50,427 nucleotides of DNA from Bifidobacterium sp. (GCA_022640915.1 JALCCT010000011.1:1-50427), one strand, 5' to 3'. Shown: positions 37,905 through 48,027, numbered from the stretch's first letter. The notes: generated by a model from the sequence alone, not told the origin. Numbers and translations are program-made.

Positions 37905-38899
37905 ATGATTTGGCAGGGGACTCAGCACCAGCCTGGAAAGGCAATGACAACGCGCTGCCTTCAGCGCGCATCGCCGCGCTTTCCGCTTCGCTGCTGCCCA
38001 GCGAGCGGAAAGTCACGCAGGCGGTGCTGGGCGATCCCAGGCTAGTGGCAGAAGCCACAGCCCAGGAATTGGCGGATGCTATCGGCGTCTCGCGCTCGAG
38101 CGTTATTCGAACCTGCCAGCGCTTGGGCTATAAGGGCTATCCGCAGCTACGAGTCGCGACAGCGTTCCAGCTCGCAGCACAATCCCCTGCTCACACGCCC
38201 TGTGCTGCGCCGTCTGCTGCCGGAAAAACACTATCCGGCAGCAGATCAGGCAAAGGCGGTACCCAGAACAACGAATGTGGCAACACACGCGCCAAGGCAT
38301 CGACCCAAGCCGATGTCCTCGAGTTCATGCGCGGTAAGCTCAAATCCATCACCGATATGATCCCCTACTTACTTGATGCGCTCAACGCCGATATCGCCCG
38401 GCAGGCGGTGATCAAGCTCGAACAGGCCGAACGCGTGCTGGTCGTGGGCAACGGGCTCTCTTCTCCGCTCGCCAGCGATTTCGCGCTGAGACTCACGTCC
38501 ATCGGGCGCCACGCCGAATTCGTGGCTGATGGTATCGGCCAACAAGTAACCGCCCGTCAGCTCGGCGAGGAATCGGTCTGCATGGTCATCAGCGGCTCGG
38601 GAGACACAAGAACAAGCATCAATGCAGCCGAAGCGGCCCATATGGGAGGCGCGACGACCATGGCGCTCACCTCGTTCTCCCCTTCGCCGCTGGCTGCAGC
38701 CAGTGACATCGTGCTCGTGGCCACTTCAGTGGGTGGTTCATTCCAAAACGAGATTTCAGAGGCCTCCCGCGTCGCGCATGTTATTTTCCTCGAGCTGCTC
38801 GTCGACGTGCTGCGAGCGAGAGCCGCCGCACGCTGCGCGGGTCGTTCCACCGGGCGTGAACAGTTCGCGGACATTATCGCCGAAAACCTCAACGAATAA
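37901..38899 (+). CDS. RpiR/MurR-family transcriptional regulator
   Basis: 332 residues. An N-terminal HTH_6 domain (about 25-100) has EATAQELADAIGVSRSSVIRTCQRLGYKGY. A Ser/Gly-rich linker (about 100-135) and a SIS sugar-phosphate-binding domain (about 150-310) follow: RVLVVGNGLSSPLASDFALRL, CMVISGSGDTRTSINAAEAAHMGG, and MALTSFSPSPLAAASDIVLVA. ATG 37901 overlaps the phnE stop in ATGA, so it is made together with the transporter; the longer frame back to 37643 is rejected. SIS-domain regulators sense phosphosugars, which hints that this transporter's cargo, or a product of it, is a phosphorylated compound. Confidence 0.9.
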   Translation: MNDLAGDSAPAWKGNDNALPSARIAALSASLLPSERKVTQAVLGDPRLVAEATAQELADAIGVSRSSVIRTCQRLGYKGYPQLRVATAFQLAAQSPAHTPCAAPSAAGKTLSGSRSGKGGTQNNECGNTRAKASTQADVLEFMRGKLKSITDMIPYLLDALNADIARQAVIKLEQAERVLVVGNGLSSPLASDFALRLTSIGRHAEFVADGIGQQVTARQLGEESVCMVISGSGDTRTSINAAEAAHMGGATTMALTSFSPSPLAAASDIVLVATSVGGSFQNEISEASRVAHVIFLELLVDVLRARAAARCAGRSTGREQFADIIAENLNE

Positions 38900-39130
38900 T
38901 ATTGCCGGACCACGTCACTTCCCCTGCGCTATACATCCGGGCCCACCCGGCTTGCCCATATTCTTTCAGCGCTCCACGCAGGATATACGGGCTCGCGCAC
39001 GTATGCACGGCATTCAACGCGTGAGTCTCACGTGTGATACGCAAGTGTGATATTTCATACACGCCGATTCGTATCGTCGAGGGCGATACCTTCATGCCAA
39101 CCACGCGCGACGACATTACTATGGTGAATC

Positions 39131-40669
39131 ATGAACGATTCCACTTCTTGGCGCAACCCGCTGCGAGACCCGCGCGACTTGCGCCTGCCGCGCATCGCGG
39201 GCCCGTGCAGCCTGGTGATCTTCGGCGTCACCGGCGATTTGGCGCAGAAGAAATTGCTGCCCGCCATCTACGACTTGGACAACCGAGGGCTGCTGCCGCC
39301 CAGCTTCAGCCTGATCGGCTTCGCCCGGCGCGACTGGACGAATGAGCATTTCATCGAATTCGTCAAAGCCGCCGTGCAAAAGGGCTCACGTACGCCGTTC
39401 AAGGATTCGACCTGGGACAACCTGGCCAACGGCATCCGCTTCGTACAAGGCACATTCGACGATTCCGAAGCGTTCACTCGCCTGAGCGATACCGTGCAGG
39501 AGCTCGACCGCGATCGCGGCACGCGCGGCAACCACGCATTCTACATGTCTGTGCCGCCCAGCGCCTTCCCAGTTGTTTCCCAGCAGCTCGCCGCATCCGG
39601 CCTGTCGAAATCAGGCAAAGGCGCATGGCGCAGGGTCATCATCGAGAAACCGTTCGGACGCGATCTGGCGAGCGCTAAGGAGCTCGACCGCGTGGTTTCC
39701 GAGGTCTTCGACCCCAGCTCCGTCTTCCGCATCGACCATTACCTCGGTAAGGAGACCGTACAGAACTTGCTCGCGCTGCGCTTCGCGAACACAATGTACG
39801 AGCCGATCTGGAATTCGAATTACGTCGATCATGTGCAGATCACCATGGCCGAGGACATCGGCATCGGCGGTCGCGCTGGATACTACGACGGCATCGGCGC
39901 CGCGCGCGACGTGATCCAAAACCACCTGCTGCAGCTCCTGGCTCTGACCGCCATGGAGGAGCCCGTAAGCTTCTCGGCTGCCGATCTGGCCACCGAGAAA
40001 TCCAAGGTACTCTCGGCCGTCCGCCTGCCCGAGGACCTCGCTGCGAACACAGCGCGTGGACAATACACCGCCGGCTGGCAGGGCTCGACCTGCGTCGGCG
40101 GCTACTGTGATGAAAAGGGCGTTTCGCCCGACAGCACAACCGAAACCTACGCCGCCATTCGTCTTGATGTGGATACGCGCCGTTGGGCCGGAGTGCCGTT
40201 CTATCTGCGCACCGGCAAGCGGCTCGGCAAACGCGTCACCGAAATCGCGGTCGTCTTCAAACGCGCCCCGCATCTACCGTTCGAGAATACGGCGGTGCAG
40301 GAGCTGGGCAAAAACGCCATCGTCATCCGCGTGCAGCCCGATGAGGGTGTGACCATGCGCTTCGGATCCAAAGTACCAGGCGGATCCTCGATGGAGGTAC
40401 GCGATGTGTCTATGGACTTCAGCTACGGCCGCTCGTTCACCGAAAGCTCTCCGGAAGCCTACGAACGGCTGATTCTCGATGTGCTGCTCGGCGATCCGCC
40501 GCTGTTCCCGACCACCGAGGAGGTCAACCTTAGCTGGAAGATCCTCGACCCGATCGAAGAATTTTGGGCCACTCAAGGCCGCCCGCAGCCTTACCGTTCC
40601 GGCACTTGGGGACCGGCCGAGGCCGATGAGATGCTGAGACGCGAAGGCCGCCATTGGAGGATGCCATGA
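39131..40669 (+). CDS. zwf: Glucose-6-phosphate dehydrogenase
   Basis: 512 residues. NADP site VIFGVTGDLAQKKLLPAIYDL near 28-48, EKPFGRDLASAKEL near 172-185, and the substrate motif RIDHYLGKETVQN near 199-211, all classical for Zwf. First enzyme of the oxidative pentose phosphate pathway. It is followed by opcA with a four-base overlap, then pgl. The upstream gap 38900-39130 holds an inverted pair CGTGA-GTC-TCACG near 39019-39031 that could be an operator. Confidence 0.96.
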   Translation: MNDSTSWRNPLRDPRDLRLPRIAGPCSLVIFGVTGDLAQKKLLPAIYDLDNRGLLPPSFSLIGFARRDWTNEHFIEFVKAAVQKGSRTPFKDSTWDNLANGIRFVQGTFDDSEAFTRLSDTVQELDRDRGTRGNHAFYMSVPPSAFPVVSQQLAASGLSKSGKGAWRRVIIEKPFGRDLASAKELDRVVSEVFDPSSVFRIDHYLGKETVQNLLALRFANTMYEPIWNSNYVDHVQITMAEDIGIGGRAGYYDGIGAARDVIQNHLLQLLALTAMEEPVSFSAADLATEKSKVLSAVRLPEDLAANTARGQYTAGWQGSTCVGGYCDEKGVSPDSTTETYAAIRLDVDTRRWAGVPFYLRTGKRLGKRVTEIAVVFKRAPHLPFENTAVQELGKNAIVIRVQPDEGVTMRFGSKVPGGSSMEVRDVSMDFSYGRSFTESSPEAYERLILDVLLGDPPLFPTTEEVNLSWKILDPIEEFWATQGRPQPYRSGTWGPAEADEMLRREGRHWRMP

Positions 40670-41601
40670 TCATCGAGATGCCCAATACCCACACGAGCGA
40701 GATCTCTCGCAAGATCGACGAGCTGCACGAGGAGCGCGGCGAGGCTGCGACCGGTCGCGTGCTCACGTTGCTGGTCGTTACGGAGGACGCCGAGCTCGAA
40801 CGGGCGCTTCAGATCGCGAATACGGCCAGCCGCGAACATCCGTGTCGTGTCATCGCAATCGTGCCGGACAATGATTCCGACATCGATCCGCAGGAAGACG
40901 ACTCGAATCTCAACGCACAGGTGCGTTTCGGCGCGGACGCCGGAGCTGGCGAAATCATCATTCTGCACCCGCGCAACGGGTTGATCCGCCATCAGGATAC
41001 GCTCGTGATTCCACTGCTAGTGCCAGATGCCCCGATTGTGGCTTGGTGGCCGACGAATCCGCCCGCCGTGCCTTCCAAGGATCTGCTCGGCGCAATGGCC
41101 CGCAGCCGCATCACCGATGCGATGCACTCCGACAATCCCGAGGCGACGATGGAACGGCTGCGTCGCAATCTGTGCGCCGAGGACGTCGATCTGTCGTGGA
41201 CGCGCCTGACCGTATGGCGCGCAATGCTCGCCTCAATGCTCGACCAGCCGCCGTATCTACCGGTTCTCAGGGCGAAGGTCGCCGGCCCGAAGAACTTTCT
41301 GCCGCTCGATCTGTTGCGCGCTTGGCTGCGCCTACGGCTCGATGTACCCGTCGAACTGGAAATCGTCCCGGACGCGTTTGCAATAACCGGCGTGTATCTG
41401 ACCCGCGAAGACGGCGTGCTTTCGCTCGAACGGCCTGCTGAGGATCAGACGGTCGTGCGGCAGCCGAATCAGGCGCCGCAGCCGATCTCTATGCCCATCC
41501 GCACCGACGTGGACTGCCTGATCGAGGAGCTGCGACGGCTCGAACCCGACGAAGTCTACGCCGAGGTGATCAACTCCGGCTGGGATCTGATGTACAGCTA
41601 A
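40666..41601 (+). CDS. opcA: OpcA, glucose-6-phosphate dehydrogenase assembly protein
   Basis: 311 residues of the OpcA_G6PD_assem family, found with zwf in actinobacteria and cyanobacteria. Typical segments: LTLLVVTEDAELERALQIANTASREHPCRVI, EIIILHPRNG, HQDTLVIPLLVPDAPIVAWWPT, and DLSWTRLTVWRAMLASMLDQPP. ATG 40666 overlaps the zwf stop (ATGA) with GGAGG at 40657-40660, showing translational coupling. It ends before a 20-bp perfect inverted repeat. Confidence 0.95.
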   Translation: MIIEMPNTHTSEISRKIDELHEERGEAATGRVLTLLVVTEDAELERALQIANTASREHPCRVIAIVPDNDSDIDPQEDDSNLNAQVRFGADAGAGEIIILHPRNGLIRHQDTLVIPLLVPDAPIVAWWPTNPPAVPSKDLLGAMARSRITDAMHSDNPEATMERLRRNLCAEDVDLSWTRLTVWRAMLASMLDQPPYLPVLRAKVAGPKNFLPLDLLRAWLRLRLDVPVELEIVPDAFAITGVYLTREDGVLSLERPAEDQTVVRQPNQAPQPISMPIRTDVDCLIEELRRLEPDEVYAEVINSGWDLMYS

Positions 41602-41613
41602 GCCGTGTGGAAG

Positions 41614-41667
41614 ACGCATACGAATGGCTGCAGCCGGGTTCGTCGGTCTGCAGCCATTCGTATGCGT
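41614..41667 (+). terminator. Long perfect hairpin between opcA and pgl
   Basis: A 20-bp perfect inverted repeat (41614-41633 with 41648-41667) and a 14-nt loop. No U-tract follows, so it is not a classical intrinsic terminator; it may be an I-shaped terminator, an mRNA stabiliser or a processing site that separates zwf-opcA from pgl. Confidence 0.7.
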
Positions 41668-41734
41668 TGGGACTTGCCGATACTTCGCCGCACCAGCGAT
41701 ATACGCAATGACAATGCTAAAGAAAGAATCTGAT

Positions 41735-42556
41735 ATGACCGAACGCCGACTCGCTGAACGTCAACTTGTGGTGTATCGAGACAGTGACACCATTGCCCAA
41801 GCCGGGGCGCAACGCATACTGCTCGCGATACTCGACACGCTCAGCACGCAGCCGCAACCCGAACGCTTCGATCTCGCGCTCACCGGCGGCTCCGACAGCT
41901 TGAAAGCCTTGAGCTATATGGCTTCAAACCCGTTGACGCAGATTGTCGACTGGTCGCGCGTTCACATCTGGTGGGGCGACGAGCGCTTCGTGGCGGCCAA
42001 TAACGAAGATCGCAACGCCTTGCAAGCCCGGCGCAGATTCCTGGATGCGTTGCAGGATGGCGGCCGCCTTCCTGCGGCGAATATTCACGAGATGCCCGCG
42101 GACACCCGATCCCCCAGGCAGGTCGCCACTGACAGCGACACGGACAATGGCACAGCCAATGACGCCGTGCTTGATGCTGCCGCGCTGCAGTACGGGCAGG
42201 AGCTGATCGCCGAGCTCGGTGATCAGCCGACATTCGATCTGCTAATCCTCGGCATGGGCCCGGACGGGCATTATGCCTCGCTGTTCCCCGGTCACGCCGA
42301 AATCAACGTCACCGATCGACTCGTCGTCGGCGTTAATCATTCGCCAAAGATGCCACCACTGCGGCTCTCCCTCACCGCGCCGCTACTGGCTCGCAGCCAC
42401 CGCACCTGGTTCTTCGCCGCTGGAGCCGCCAAGGCCGACGCTCTCGCGCAGGTCTTCGCCAAATCCAACAACCCCGCCTACCCGTCGTCCTTCGCTGCCG
42501 GAACCGACGAATTCATGTGGTTCACCACCGCGGATGCCGCGGCGAAGATTCTGTAA
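41735..42556 (+). CDS. pgl: 6-phosphogluconolactonase
   Basis: 273 residues. Family features are LALTGGSDSLKALSYM (the canonical GGxxx substrate loop), WWGDERFVAANNEDRN, LLILGMGPDGHYASLFPGH with the catalytic His, and a C-terminal AAGAAKADAL. Second enzyme of the oxidative pentose phosphate pathway, hydrolysing 6-phosphogluconolactone. The start could be 41708, 41714 or 41735. I prefer 41735 because AAAGAAAG precedes it and homology begins just after. It carries an insertion of about 20 residues (VATDSDTDNGTAND, near 133-146) before LDAAALQYGQELIAEL. Confidence 0.93.
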   Translation: MTERRLAERQLVVYRDSDTIAQAGAQRILLAILDTLSTQPQPERFDLALTGGSDSLKALSYMASNPLTQIVDWSRVHIWWGDERFVAANNEDRNALQARRRFLDALQDGGRLPAANIHEMPADTRSPRQVATDSDTDNGTANDAVLDAAALQYGQELIAELGDQPTFDLLILGMGPDGHYASLFPGHAEINVTDRLVVGVNHSPKMPPLRLSLTAPLLARSHRTWFFAAGAAKADALAQVFAKSNNPAYPSSFAAGTDEFMWFTTADAAAKIL

Positions 42557-42574
42557 CTGGTCGTATCAGCAAAC

Positions 42575-42635
42575 AGGCGGATAGAAATAGGGCATAGGTG
42601 TCGCAATGTCACCTATGCCCTATTTCTATCCGCCT
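42575..42635. terminator. 26-bp perfect hairpin between convergent pgl and gnd
   Basis: 42575-42600 pairs without a mismatch with 42610-42635 around a 9-nt loop. It lies between the 3' ends of two convergent genes and so can act on both strands. There is no U-tract on either side. It is most simply a bidirectional terminator or double-stranded mRNA 3' end. Confidence 0.8.
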
Positions 42636-42660
42636 AGCTAACGAAATGAAGGCGAGTCCG

Positions 42661-44112
42661 TTACGCCTCGATCTCGGGGCGGCCGTCCTCGGCCCACAGG
42701 GTGTGGAAGGCGCCAGGAGCATCGACACGGCCGTAAGTATGCGCGCCAAAGAAGTCGCGCTGACCCTGGATAAGCGCTGCCGGCAGGCGCTTCGAGCGCA
42801 GACCGTCGTAGTACGACAGCGAGCTGGAGAAGGCCGGAACCGGGATGCCATAGGTGGCAGCACGGGCCACGACACGGCGCCAAGAGTCCTGCGCTCCCTC
42901 GATGGCAGACTCGAAATACGGCGCAAAAAGCAACGAGACGTCGGCTGCGCCAGATTCAAAGGCGTCGGAGACAACGTTCAAGAACTGTGCGCGGATGATG
43001 CATCCACCGCGCCAGATACGAGCAACAGCGGCAAGATCGATGTCCCAGCCGTATTCCTTTGCGCCGGCGTTGATCTCGTCGAACCCCTGCGCATAGGCGA
43101 TGATCTTTGACGCATAAAGCGCATGGCGGATGTCTTCGATGAAGGCCTCGCGCTCGTCGGCGGGAATGTTCAACGAACCATCGGGGCCAGTCAGATGCTG
43201 TTTGGCGGCCTCGTCACGCTGCTCGCTCTGGCTGGACAAGCCACGGGCGAACACCGCCTCAGCGATGCCGGTGACCGGCGTGCCCAACGAAAGCGCAGTC
43301 TGCACAGTCCAAGTGCCAGTACCTTTCATGCCCGCATGGTCGACGATGAGATCAACCAGCGGCTTGCCGGTCTTCTTGTCGGTCTGATGCAGCACTTCGG
43401 CCGTGATCTCGATGAGGTAGGAGTTGAGCTCGGTGGTGTTCCACTGGCCGAACACGTCGGCGATCTCGCCCGGCTCAAGTCCTAGGCCCCGACGCATGAG
43501 GTCGTAGCTTTCGGCGATCAGCTGCATGTCGGCGTATTCGATGCCATTGTGCACCATCTTGACAAAGTGACCCGCGCCATTCTCGCCAATGTGGGTCACG
43601 CAGGGCTCGCCCTCGGCGACCGCCGCAATGGACTTCAGAATCGGTCCAAGCGTCTGCCATGATTCCTCAGTTCCGCCGGGCATCATGGACGGGCCGTTGA
43701 GCGCTCCCTCTTCGCCGCCCGAGACACCGCAGCCGACGTAGTGGAGGCCGCGAGCGCGAATGTCTTTCTCGCGCCGGATCGTGTCCTGGAAGTAGGAGTT
43801 ACCGCCGTCAACGATGATATCGCCCGGCTCCATCGCATCGGCCAGCTCGTTGATCACCGCGTCAGTCGGGGCGCCGGCCTTGACCATGATGATGGCTGTG
43901 CGCGGCTTGCTCAGCGACGCGACGAATTCCCCGATCGTCCTGGACGGCACGAACTTGCCTTCGCTGCCATGCTCGGCTATGAGCTTTTCGGTGCGCTCGT
44001 AGTGACGGTTGTACAGAGCTACCGTGTTGCCATGATGCGCCAGATTGCGCGCCAAATTGGAACCCATGGCTGCCAGCCCGATGACTCCGATGTTTGCTGT
44101 TGCCTCGGCCAT
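42661..44112 (-). CDS. gnd: 6-phosphogluconate dehydrogenase (decarboxylating)
   Basis: 483 residues, full length. NADP fold IGVIGLAAMGSNLARNLAHHG at 8-28, VDGGNSYFQDTIRRE, GCGVSGGEEGALNGPSMMPGG, the active-site region GHFVKMVHNGIEYADMQLI, and LIVDHAGMKGTGTWT. Third enzyme of the oxidative pentose phosphate pathway. It is transcribed towards pgl and away from nrdH. The upstream region up to 44532 is shared with the divergent nrd operon. Confidence 0.97.
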   Translation of the reverse strand: MAEATANIGVIGLAAMGSNLARNLAHHGNTVALYNRHYERTEKLIAEHGSEGKFVPSRTIGEFVASLSKPRTAIIMVKAGAPTDAVINELADAMEPGDIIVDGGNSYFQDTIRREKDIRARGLHYVGCGVSGGEEGALNGPSMMPGGTEESWQTLGPILKSIAAVAEGEPCVTHIGENGAGHFVKMVHNGIEYADMQLIAESYDLMRRGLGLEPGEIADVFGQWNTTELNSYLIEITAEVLHQTDKKTGKPLVDLIVDHAGMKGTGTWTVQTALSLGTPVTGIAEAVFARGLSSQSEQRDEAAKQHLTGPDGSLNIPADEREAFIEDIRHALYASKIIAYAQGFDEINAGAKEYGWDIDLAAVARIWRGGCIIRAQFLNVVSDAFESGAADVSLLFAPYFESAIEGAQDSWRRVVARAATYGIPVPAFSSSLSYYDGLRSKRLPAALIQGQRDFFGAHTYGRVDAPGAFHTLWAEDGRPEIEA

Positions 44113-44532
44113 ATGCCTCGCCTTTCAGATCGGTTGTGCGAATTCGACATATCCGCTATACGCGTCACCAGTCTATCCCGCGCGTCTATGACATGCACCG
44201 CCCGCCCTGTATTCCCTCCCACAGCGAACGATCCGTGCATCGACGTCACCCAGGCATGTGGGCCGTGATAACAGCCCCTGCACGAAGACGGCAGTGTCGC
44301 AGATAACCCCCAGCCGAACTACGCCAGTGTGATTTACTCAACATTTCCACAATTGCGACGAACCGATCCGCGGGGCCGAAACCTCTTGTGGCCGTAGGCA
44401 TGTGAAGCCGAAAACCACTATATCTAGTAACCAATGAACCGACACGCCACTAAACATGGTATGTATTTCCAAATCACAAGCATGTAATCTATGTATCCAG
44501 ACACACCTACGCAAGTCAACCGGAGGAAAGCC
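44113..44532. other. Divergent intergenic region between gnd and nrdH
   Basis: About 420 bases. It holds the two NrdR-type boxes listed separately and presumably the promoters of both genes. No gene is visible; frames here are short and lack ribosome sites. Confidence 0.6.
44415..44462 (+). promoter_or_regulatory. Pair of NrdR boxes upstream of nrdHIEF
   Basis: CCACTATATCTAGTAA (44415-44430) matches the NrdR consensus aCaCwAtATaTwGtgt closely. A second, weaker copy, CCACTAAACATGGTAT (44447-44462), starts exactly 32 bases later, about three helical turns, the spacing known for paired NrdR boxes. NrdR is the ATP/dATP-sensing repressor of ribonucleotide reductase genes. It lies 71-118 bases before nrdH. 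Confidence 0.7.
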
Positions 44533-44814
44533 ATGACCGTCACCGTCTTCACCAAGTACCGTTGCCCGCAGTGCGAGGCCACTAAGCGCCAGCTCACCAA
44601 GCAGGGCATCGCCTTCGAGGTCGTCGACTTGGCTGAGAACCCTTCAACGCTCGAGCAACTGCAACAGGCTGGCTTCCGCCAGGCTCCGATCGTCATTACC
44701 CCCGATGCCTCATGGAGCGGATACCGCCCCGATCTCATCAAGCAGTTGGCCACACAGGAGGTCACCGCACAGCAAACAGTCCGCAGCGCTGCCCCAATGA
44801 GTGTGCTGGCGTGA
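44533..44814 (+). CDS. nrdH: Glutaredoxin-like protein NrdH
   Basis: 93 residues. Starts [20 protein letters not shown], with the redox CxxC as CPQC near 11-14, and has [16 protein letters not shown] and the SGYRPDLI motif typical of NrdH (WSGYRPD). It supplies electrons to the class Ib ribonucleotide reductase. ATG 44533 has CGGAGGAAAG upstream. It overlaps nrdI by four bases. About 15 extra C-terminal residues follow the usual end. Confidence 0.95.
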   Translation: MTVTVFTKYRCPQCEATKRQLTKQGIAFEVVDLAENPSTLEQLQQAGFRQAPIVITPDASWSGYRPDLIKQLATQEVTAQQTVRSAAPMSVLA

Positions 44815-45311
44815 GCGAATTGCAGGCTGAAGTATTGAGCAAACCGGTGTATGAAGCGCAGGGAGAGCCGATCGGAGCGATCGTCTTCTTCTCTTCTGCC
44901 TCCCAGAACACCGCGCGCTTTGTCGCCAGCTGCCAGTTGCAAGACGAGGGCATCAACGTCTACCGCATACCGCTGCGCCCCAAGGATCCGGCACTCAACG
45001 TGCGTGAGCCTTATGTTCTCATTGTGCCTACCTACGGCGGCGGAAGCGCCCATAAGGCTGTACCGGTCCAGGTCAGGCAGTTTCTCAATAATGCGAGCAA
45101 CCGGCAGTATATCCGAGGGGTCATCGCCTCAGGTAATTCCAACTTCGGCGAGGGCTACTGCATCGCCGGTGACATCATTTCGGCGAAGTGCAAGGTACCG
45201 TTCATGTATCGGTTCGAGCTCATGGGCACCCCAGAGGATCAGACAGCGGTACGCCAAGGATTGCTTGAATTCTTCTCGAAGGCACGGCAGCCGATCGGGG
45301 CAGCCGACTAA
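44811..45311 (+). CDS. nrdI: Flavodoxin-like NrdI
   Basis: 166 residues from a GTG start that overlaps the nrdH stop (GTGA). Flavodoxin-like features: [17 protein letters not shown] near 20-36, [22 protein letters not shown], and [25 protein letters not shown], which carries the FMN-binding loop. It provides the oxidant that generates the Mn(III)2-tyrosyl radical of NrdF. The following 218 bases to nrdE hold no gene. Confidence 0.95.
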   Translation: MSELQAEVLSKPVYEAQGEPIGAIVFFSSASQNTARFVASCQLQDEGINVYRIPLRPKDPALNVREPYVLIVPTYGGGSAHKAVPVQVRQFLNNASNRQYIRGVIASGNSNFGEGYCIAGDIISAKCKVPFMYRFELMGTPEDQTAVRQGLLEFFSKARQPIGAAD

Positions 45312-45529
45312 CAAGGCCAGGAGCCGTTCCAATCATGGATCGACGAGGCTGGTAAACATATACGAAAAAACCAGACCGCCCCTCCAGGCTCAGGTTGATT
45401 CTGCGCCACGGGAGAAGCCTGGGAAAACAGCGGCAAGCCTCACAGCTACCCAGCCACCATGGCAACGCCACGAATATCTTTAATTGTTACGCAACTTATA
45501 CGCATCACATCACACCGAAGGACAGCACC

Positions 45530-47722
45530 ATGGCAATCACCGACAGCACCACGCTGGTCATGGATAACACCAGCGACACCGCGGATCAGCACGACCCCGC
45601 GCATGACTTCCACTCGCTCAACGCCATGCTTAACCTGTATGACGCCAACGGCAACATCCAGTTCGACAAGGACAAGCAGGCCGAACGTGTCTACATGACC
45701 GGCCACGTCGCTCAGAACACCATGAAATTCGGCTCGACCGCCGAGCGGCTCGCCTATCTCATCGACAACCAGTACTACGACAAGGCCGTCTTCGACCAGT
45801 ACAGCCCCGAATTCCTGGATTCTTTCTACGATCACATCGAGTCCGAAGGCTTCGAGTTCGACACCTTCCTCGGCGCGTTCAAGTTCTACACTTCCTACGC
45901 GCTCAAGAGCTTCGACGGCAAGCAATACCTTGAGGACTTCCCGCAGCGTTCGGCCGCCGTAGCGCTGGAACTGGCTTCAGGCGACGAGCAACTCGCCGTC
46001 AAGTACGCTGATGAAATCATCTCCGGCCGTTTCCAGCCAGCCACTCCGACCTTCCTAAACCTTGGCAAAGCGCAGCGCGGCGAGCCGGTCAGTTGCTTCC
46101 TCGTGCGCATCGAAGACAATATGGAATCCATTTCGCGCGGTATCAATGCAGCTCTGCAGCTCTCCAAGCGCGGCGGCGGCGTGGCGCTGCTGCTGAGCAA
46201 CCTGCGTGAGCAGGGCGCGCCAATCAAGCACATCGAAAACCAGTCCAGCGGAGTGATCCCCGTCATGAAACTGCTCGAAGACTCCTTCTCGTACGCCAAC
46301 CAGTTGGGCGCACGCCAAGGCGCCGGCGCGGTGTACCTCAACGCGCACCACCCTGATATCCTGCGCTTCCTCGACACCAAACGTGAAAACGCCGACGAGA
46401 AGATCCGCATCAAGTCGCTCTCCTTGGGTGTCGTCATCCCCGACATCACCTTCGAGCTAGCCAAGCGCAAGGCTCCGATGGCCCTGTTCAGCCCCTACGA
46501 CGTCGAACGCGTCTATGGCAAGCCTTTCGCCGACATCTCAGTGAGCGCACATTACGATGAGATGGTGGCCGACGACCGCATCCGCAAGACCTATATCGAC
46601 GCACGCGAATTCTTCATGACTATCGCCGAGATCCAATTCGAATCCGGCTACCCCTACATTCTCTTTGAAGACACCGTGAACCGTGCCAACCCCATCGAAG
46701 GCCGCATCACAATGAGCAATCTGTGCTCCGAGATCCTGCAGGTTCAGGAACCCAGCGTACTGAACGAAGACCTCACGTATGCCCATATCGGCCGCGACAT
46801 CTCGTGCAATCTCGGCTCGCTGAACATCGCCAAGGCGATGGATGGCGGCCTGACAGGCACCGTCTCGACCGCCATCCGTGCTCTCAACGCCGTTTCCGAG
46901 CACACGCAGATGGACAGCGTGCCATCAATCAGACGTGGCAATGATGAAGGCCACGCCATCGGCTTGGGCCAGATGAATCTGCATGGCTTCCTCGCTCGCG
47001 AACGCATCCATTATGGCTCCGAAGAAGGCCTGGACTTCACCGATATGTACTTCATGACGGTCGCCTACAACGCCTACAAGACCTCGCACGAGCTCGCCGT
47101 CGAACGCGGCCACGCCTTCAAGAGCTTCCCGGCCAGCGATTACGCGAAGCCGGCCGGCCAAGGCAACTACTTCGACAAGTACACTGACGGCCGCCGTTCT
47201 CTCGAGCCACGTACCGAGCGTGTCAAGGAGCTGTTCGAGCACTTCGAAATCCACATCCCGAGTGTGCAAGACTGGGAGAAGCTGCGCGATGCGATCCTGC
47301 GCGACGGCATTTACAACCAGAACTTGCAGGCCGTGCCACCAACCGGGTCAATCTCGTACATCAACCATTCAACGAGCTCGATCCACCCGATTGCTTCGAA
47401 GATCGAGATCCGCAAGGAAGGCAAGATCGGGCGCGTCTACTATCCTGCACCGTACATGACCAATGACAACCTCGAGTACTTCCAGGACGCCTACGAAATC
47501 GGCTGGAAGCCCATTGTCGACACCTACGCCGAGGCCACGCAGCACGTCGATCAGGGATTATCGCTCACACTCTTCTTCCCCGATACGGTCACCACGCGCG
47601 ACCTGAACAAGGCCCAGATCTACGCCTGGCGCAAGGGTATCAAAACCTTGTATTACATCCGCATCCGGCAGCAAGCGCTGGAAGGCACCGAAGTGCAAGG
47701 CTGCGTCAGCTGCATGCTGTGA
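45530..47722 (+). CDS. nrdE: Class Ib ribonucleoside-diphosphate reductase alpha subunit
   Basis: 730 residues. Hallmarks: [29 protein letters not shown]-like [26 protein letters not shown] with the active-site Cys, [32 protein letters not shown], and the C-terminal thiol shuttle [10 protein letters not shown]. No N-terminal ATP-cone is present, as expected for class Ib. ATG 45530 has GAAGGA at 45517-45522; the frame back to 45395 is a shadow. A 27-bp perfect hairpin follows the stop by 21 bases. Confidence 0.97.
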   Translation: MAITDSTTLVMDNTSDTADQHDPAHDFHSLNAMLNLYDANGNIQFDKDKQAERVYMTGHVAQNTMKFGSTAERLAYLIDNQYYDKAVFDQYSPEFLDSFYDHIESEGFEFDTFLGAFKFYTSYALKSFDGKQYLEDFPQRSAAVALELASGDEQLAVKYADEIISGRFQPATPTFLNLGKAQRGEPVSCFLVRIEDNMESISRGINAALQLSKRGGGVALLLSNLREQGAPIKHIENQSSGVIPVMKLLEDSFSYANQLGARQGAGAVYLNAHHPDILRFLDTKRENADEKIRIKSLSLGVVIPDITFELAKRKAPMALFSPYDVERVYGKPFADISVSAHYDEMVADDRIRKTYIDAREFFMTIAEIQFESGYPYILFEDTVNRANPIEGRITMSNLCSEILQVQEPSVLNEDLTYAHIGRDISCNLGSLNIAKAMDGGLTGTVSTAIRALNAVSEHTQMDSVPSIRRGNDEGHAIGLGQMNLHGFLARERIHYGSEEGLDFTDMYFMTVAYNAYKTSHELAVERGHAFKSFPASDYAKPAGQGNYFDKYTDGRRSLEPRTERVKELFEHFEIHIPSVQDWEKLRDAILRDGIYNQNLQAVPPTGSISYINHSTSSIHPIASKIEIRKEGKIGRVYYPAPYMTNDNLEYFQDAYEIGWKPIVDTYAEATQHVDQGLSLTLFFPDTVTTRDLNKAQIYAWRKGIKTLYYIRIRQQALEGTEVQGCVSCML

Positions 47723-47743
47723 TTGAGCGCGATAGGTGTTGAC

Positions 47744-47835
47744 GCTTTTGAGGAGGGGATGGGCATCGCCTGACACGCTCCAAGGCCGCTCGGCCGGTCA
47801 TACGGTCTGGCGATGCCCATCCCCTCCTCAAAAGC
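47744..47835. repeat. Hairpin element A between nrdE and nrdF (27-bp perfect stem)
   Basis: 47744-47770 pairs perfectly with 47809-47835. The 38-nt loop contains a 36-nt core (47772-47807): GACACGCTCC, AA, GGCCGCTCGGCC, G, GTCATACGGTC. The same core occurs in the opposite orientation in element B at 48057-48092. It may serve as the nrdE terminator, but there is no U-tract. Confidence 0.85.
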
Positions 47836-48027
47836 TCATGCTAAGGGCCGCTCATCTCAGCATGCATCAGAGCGCAGAGGCCCTTGTTGAGCGCATAAAA
47901 AACATTGAACTCTAACCCGCTGAGTGGATATGAGCATTGCGACCATAATGGCTTTGCTTGATGCGCTCCGCAGCCCGGATAATGGTTCCGCAAGCGTGGT
48001 CTAGCAGTTACTTCAACGTATAAGCCA

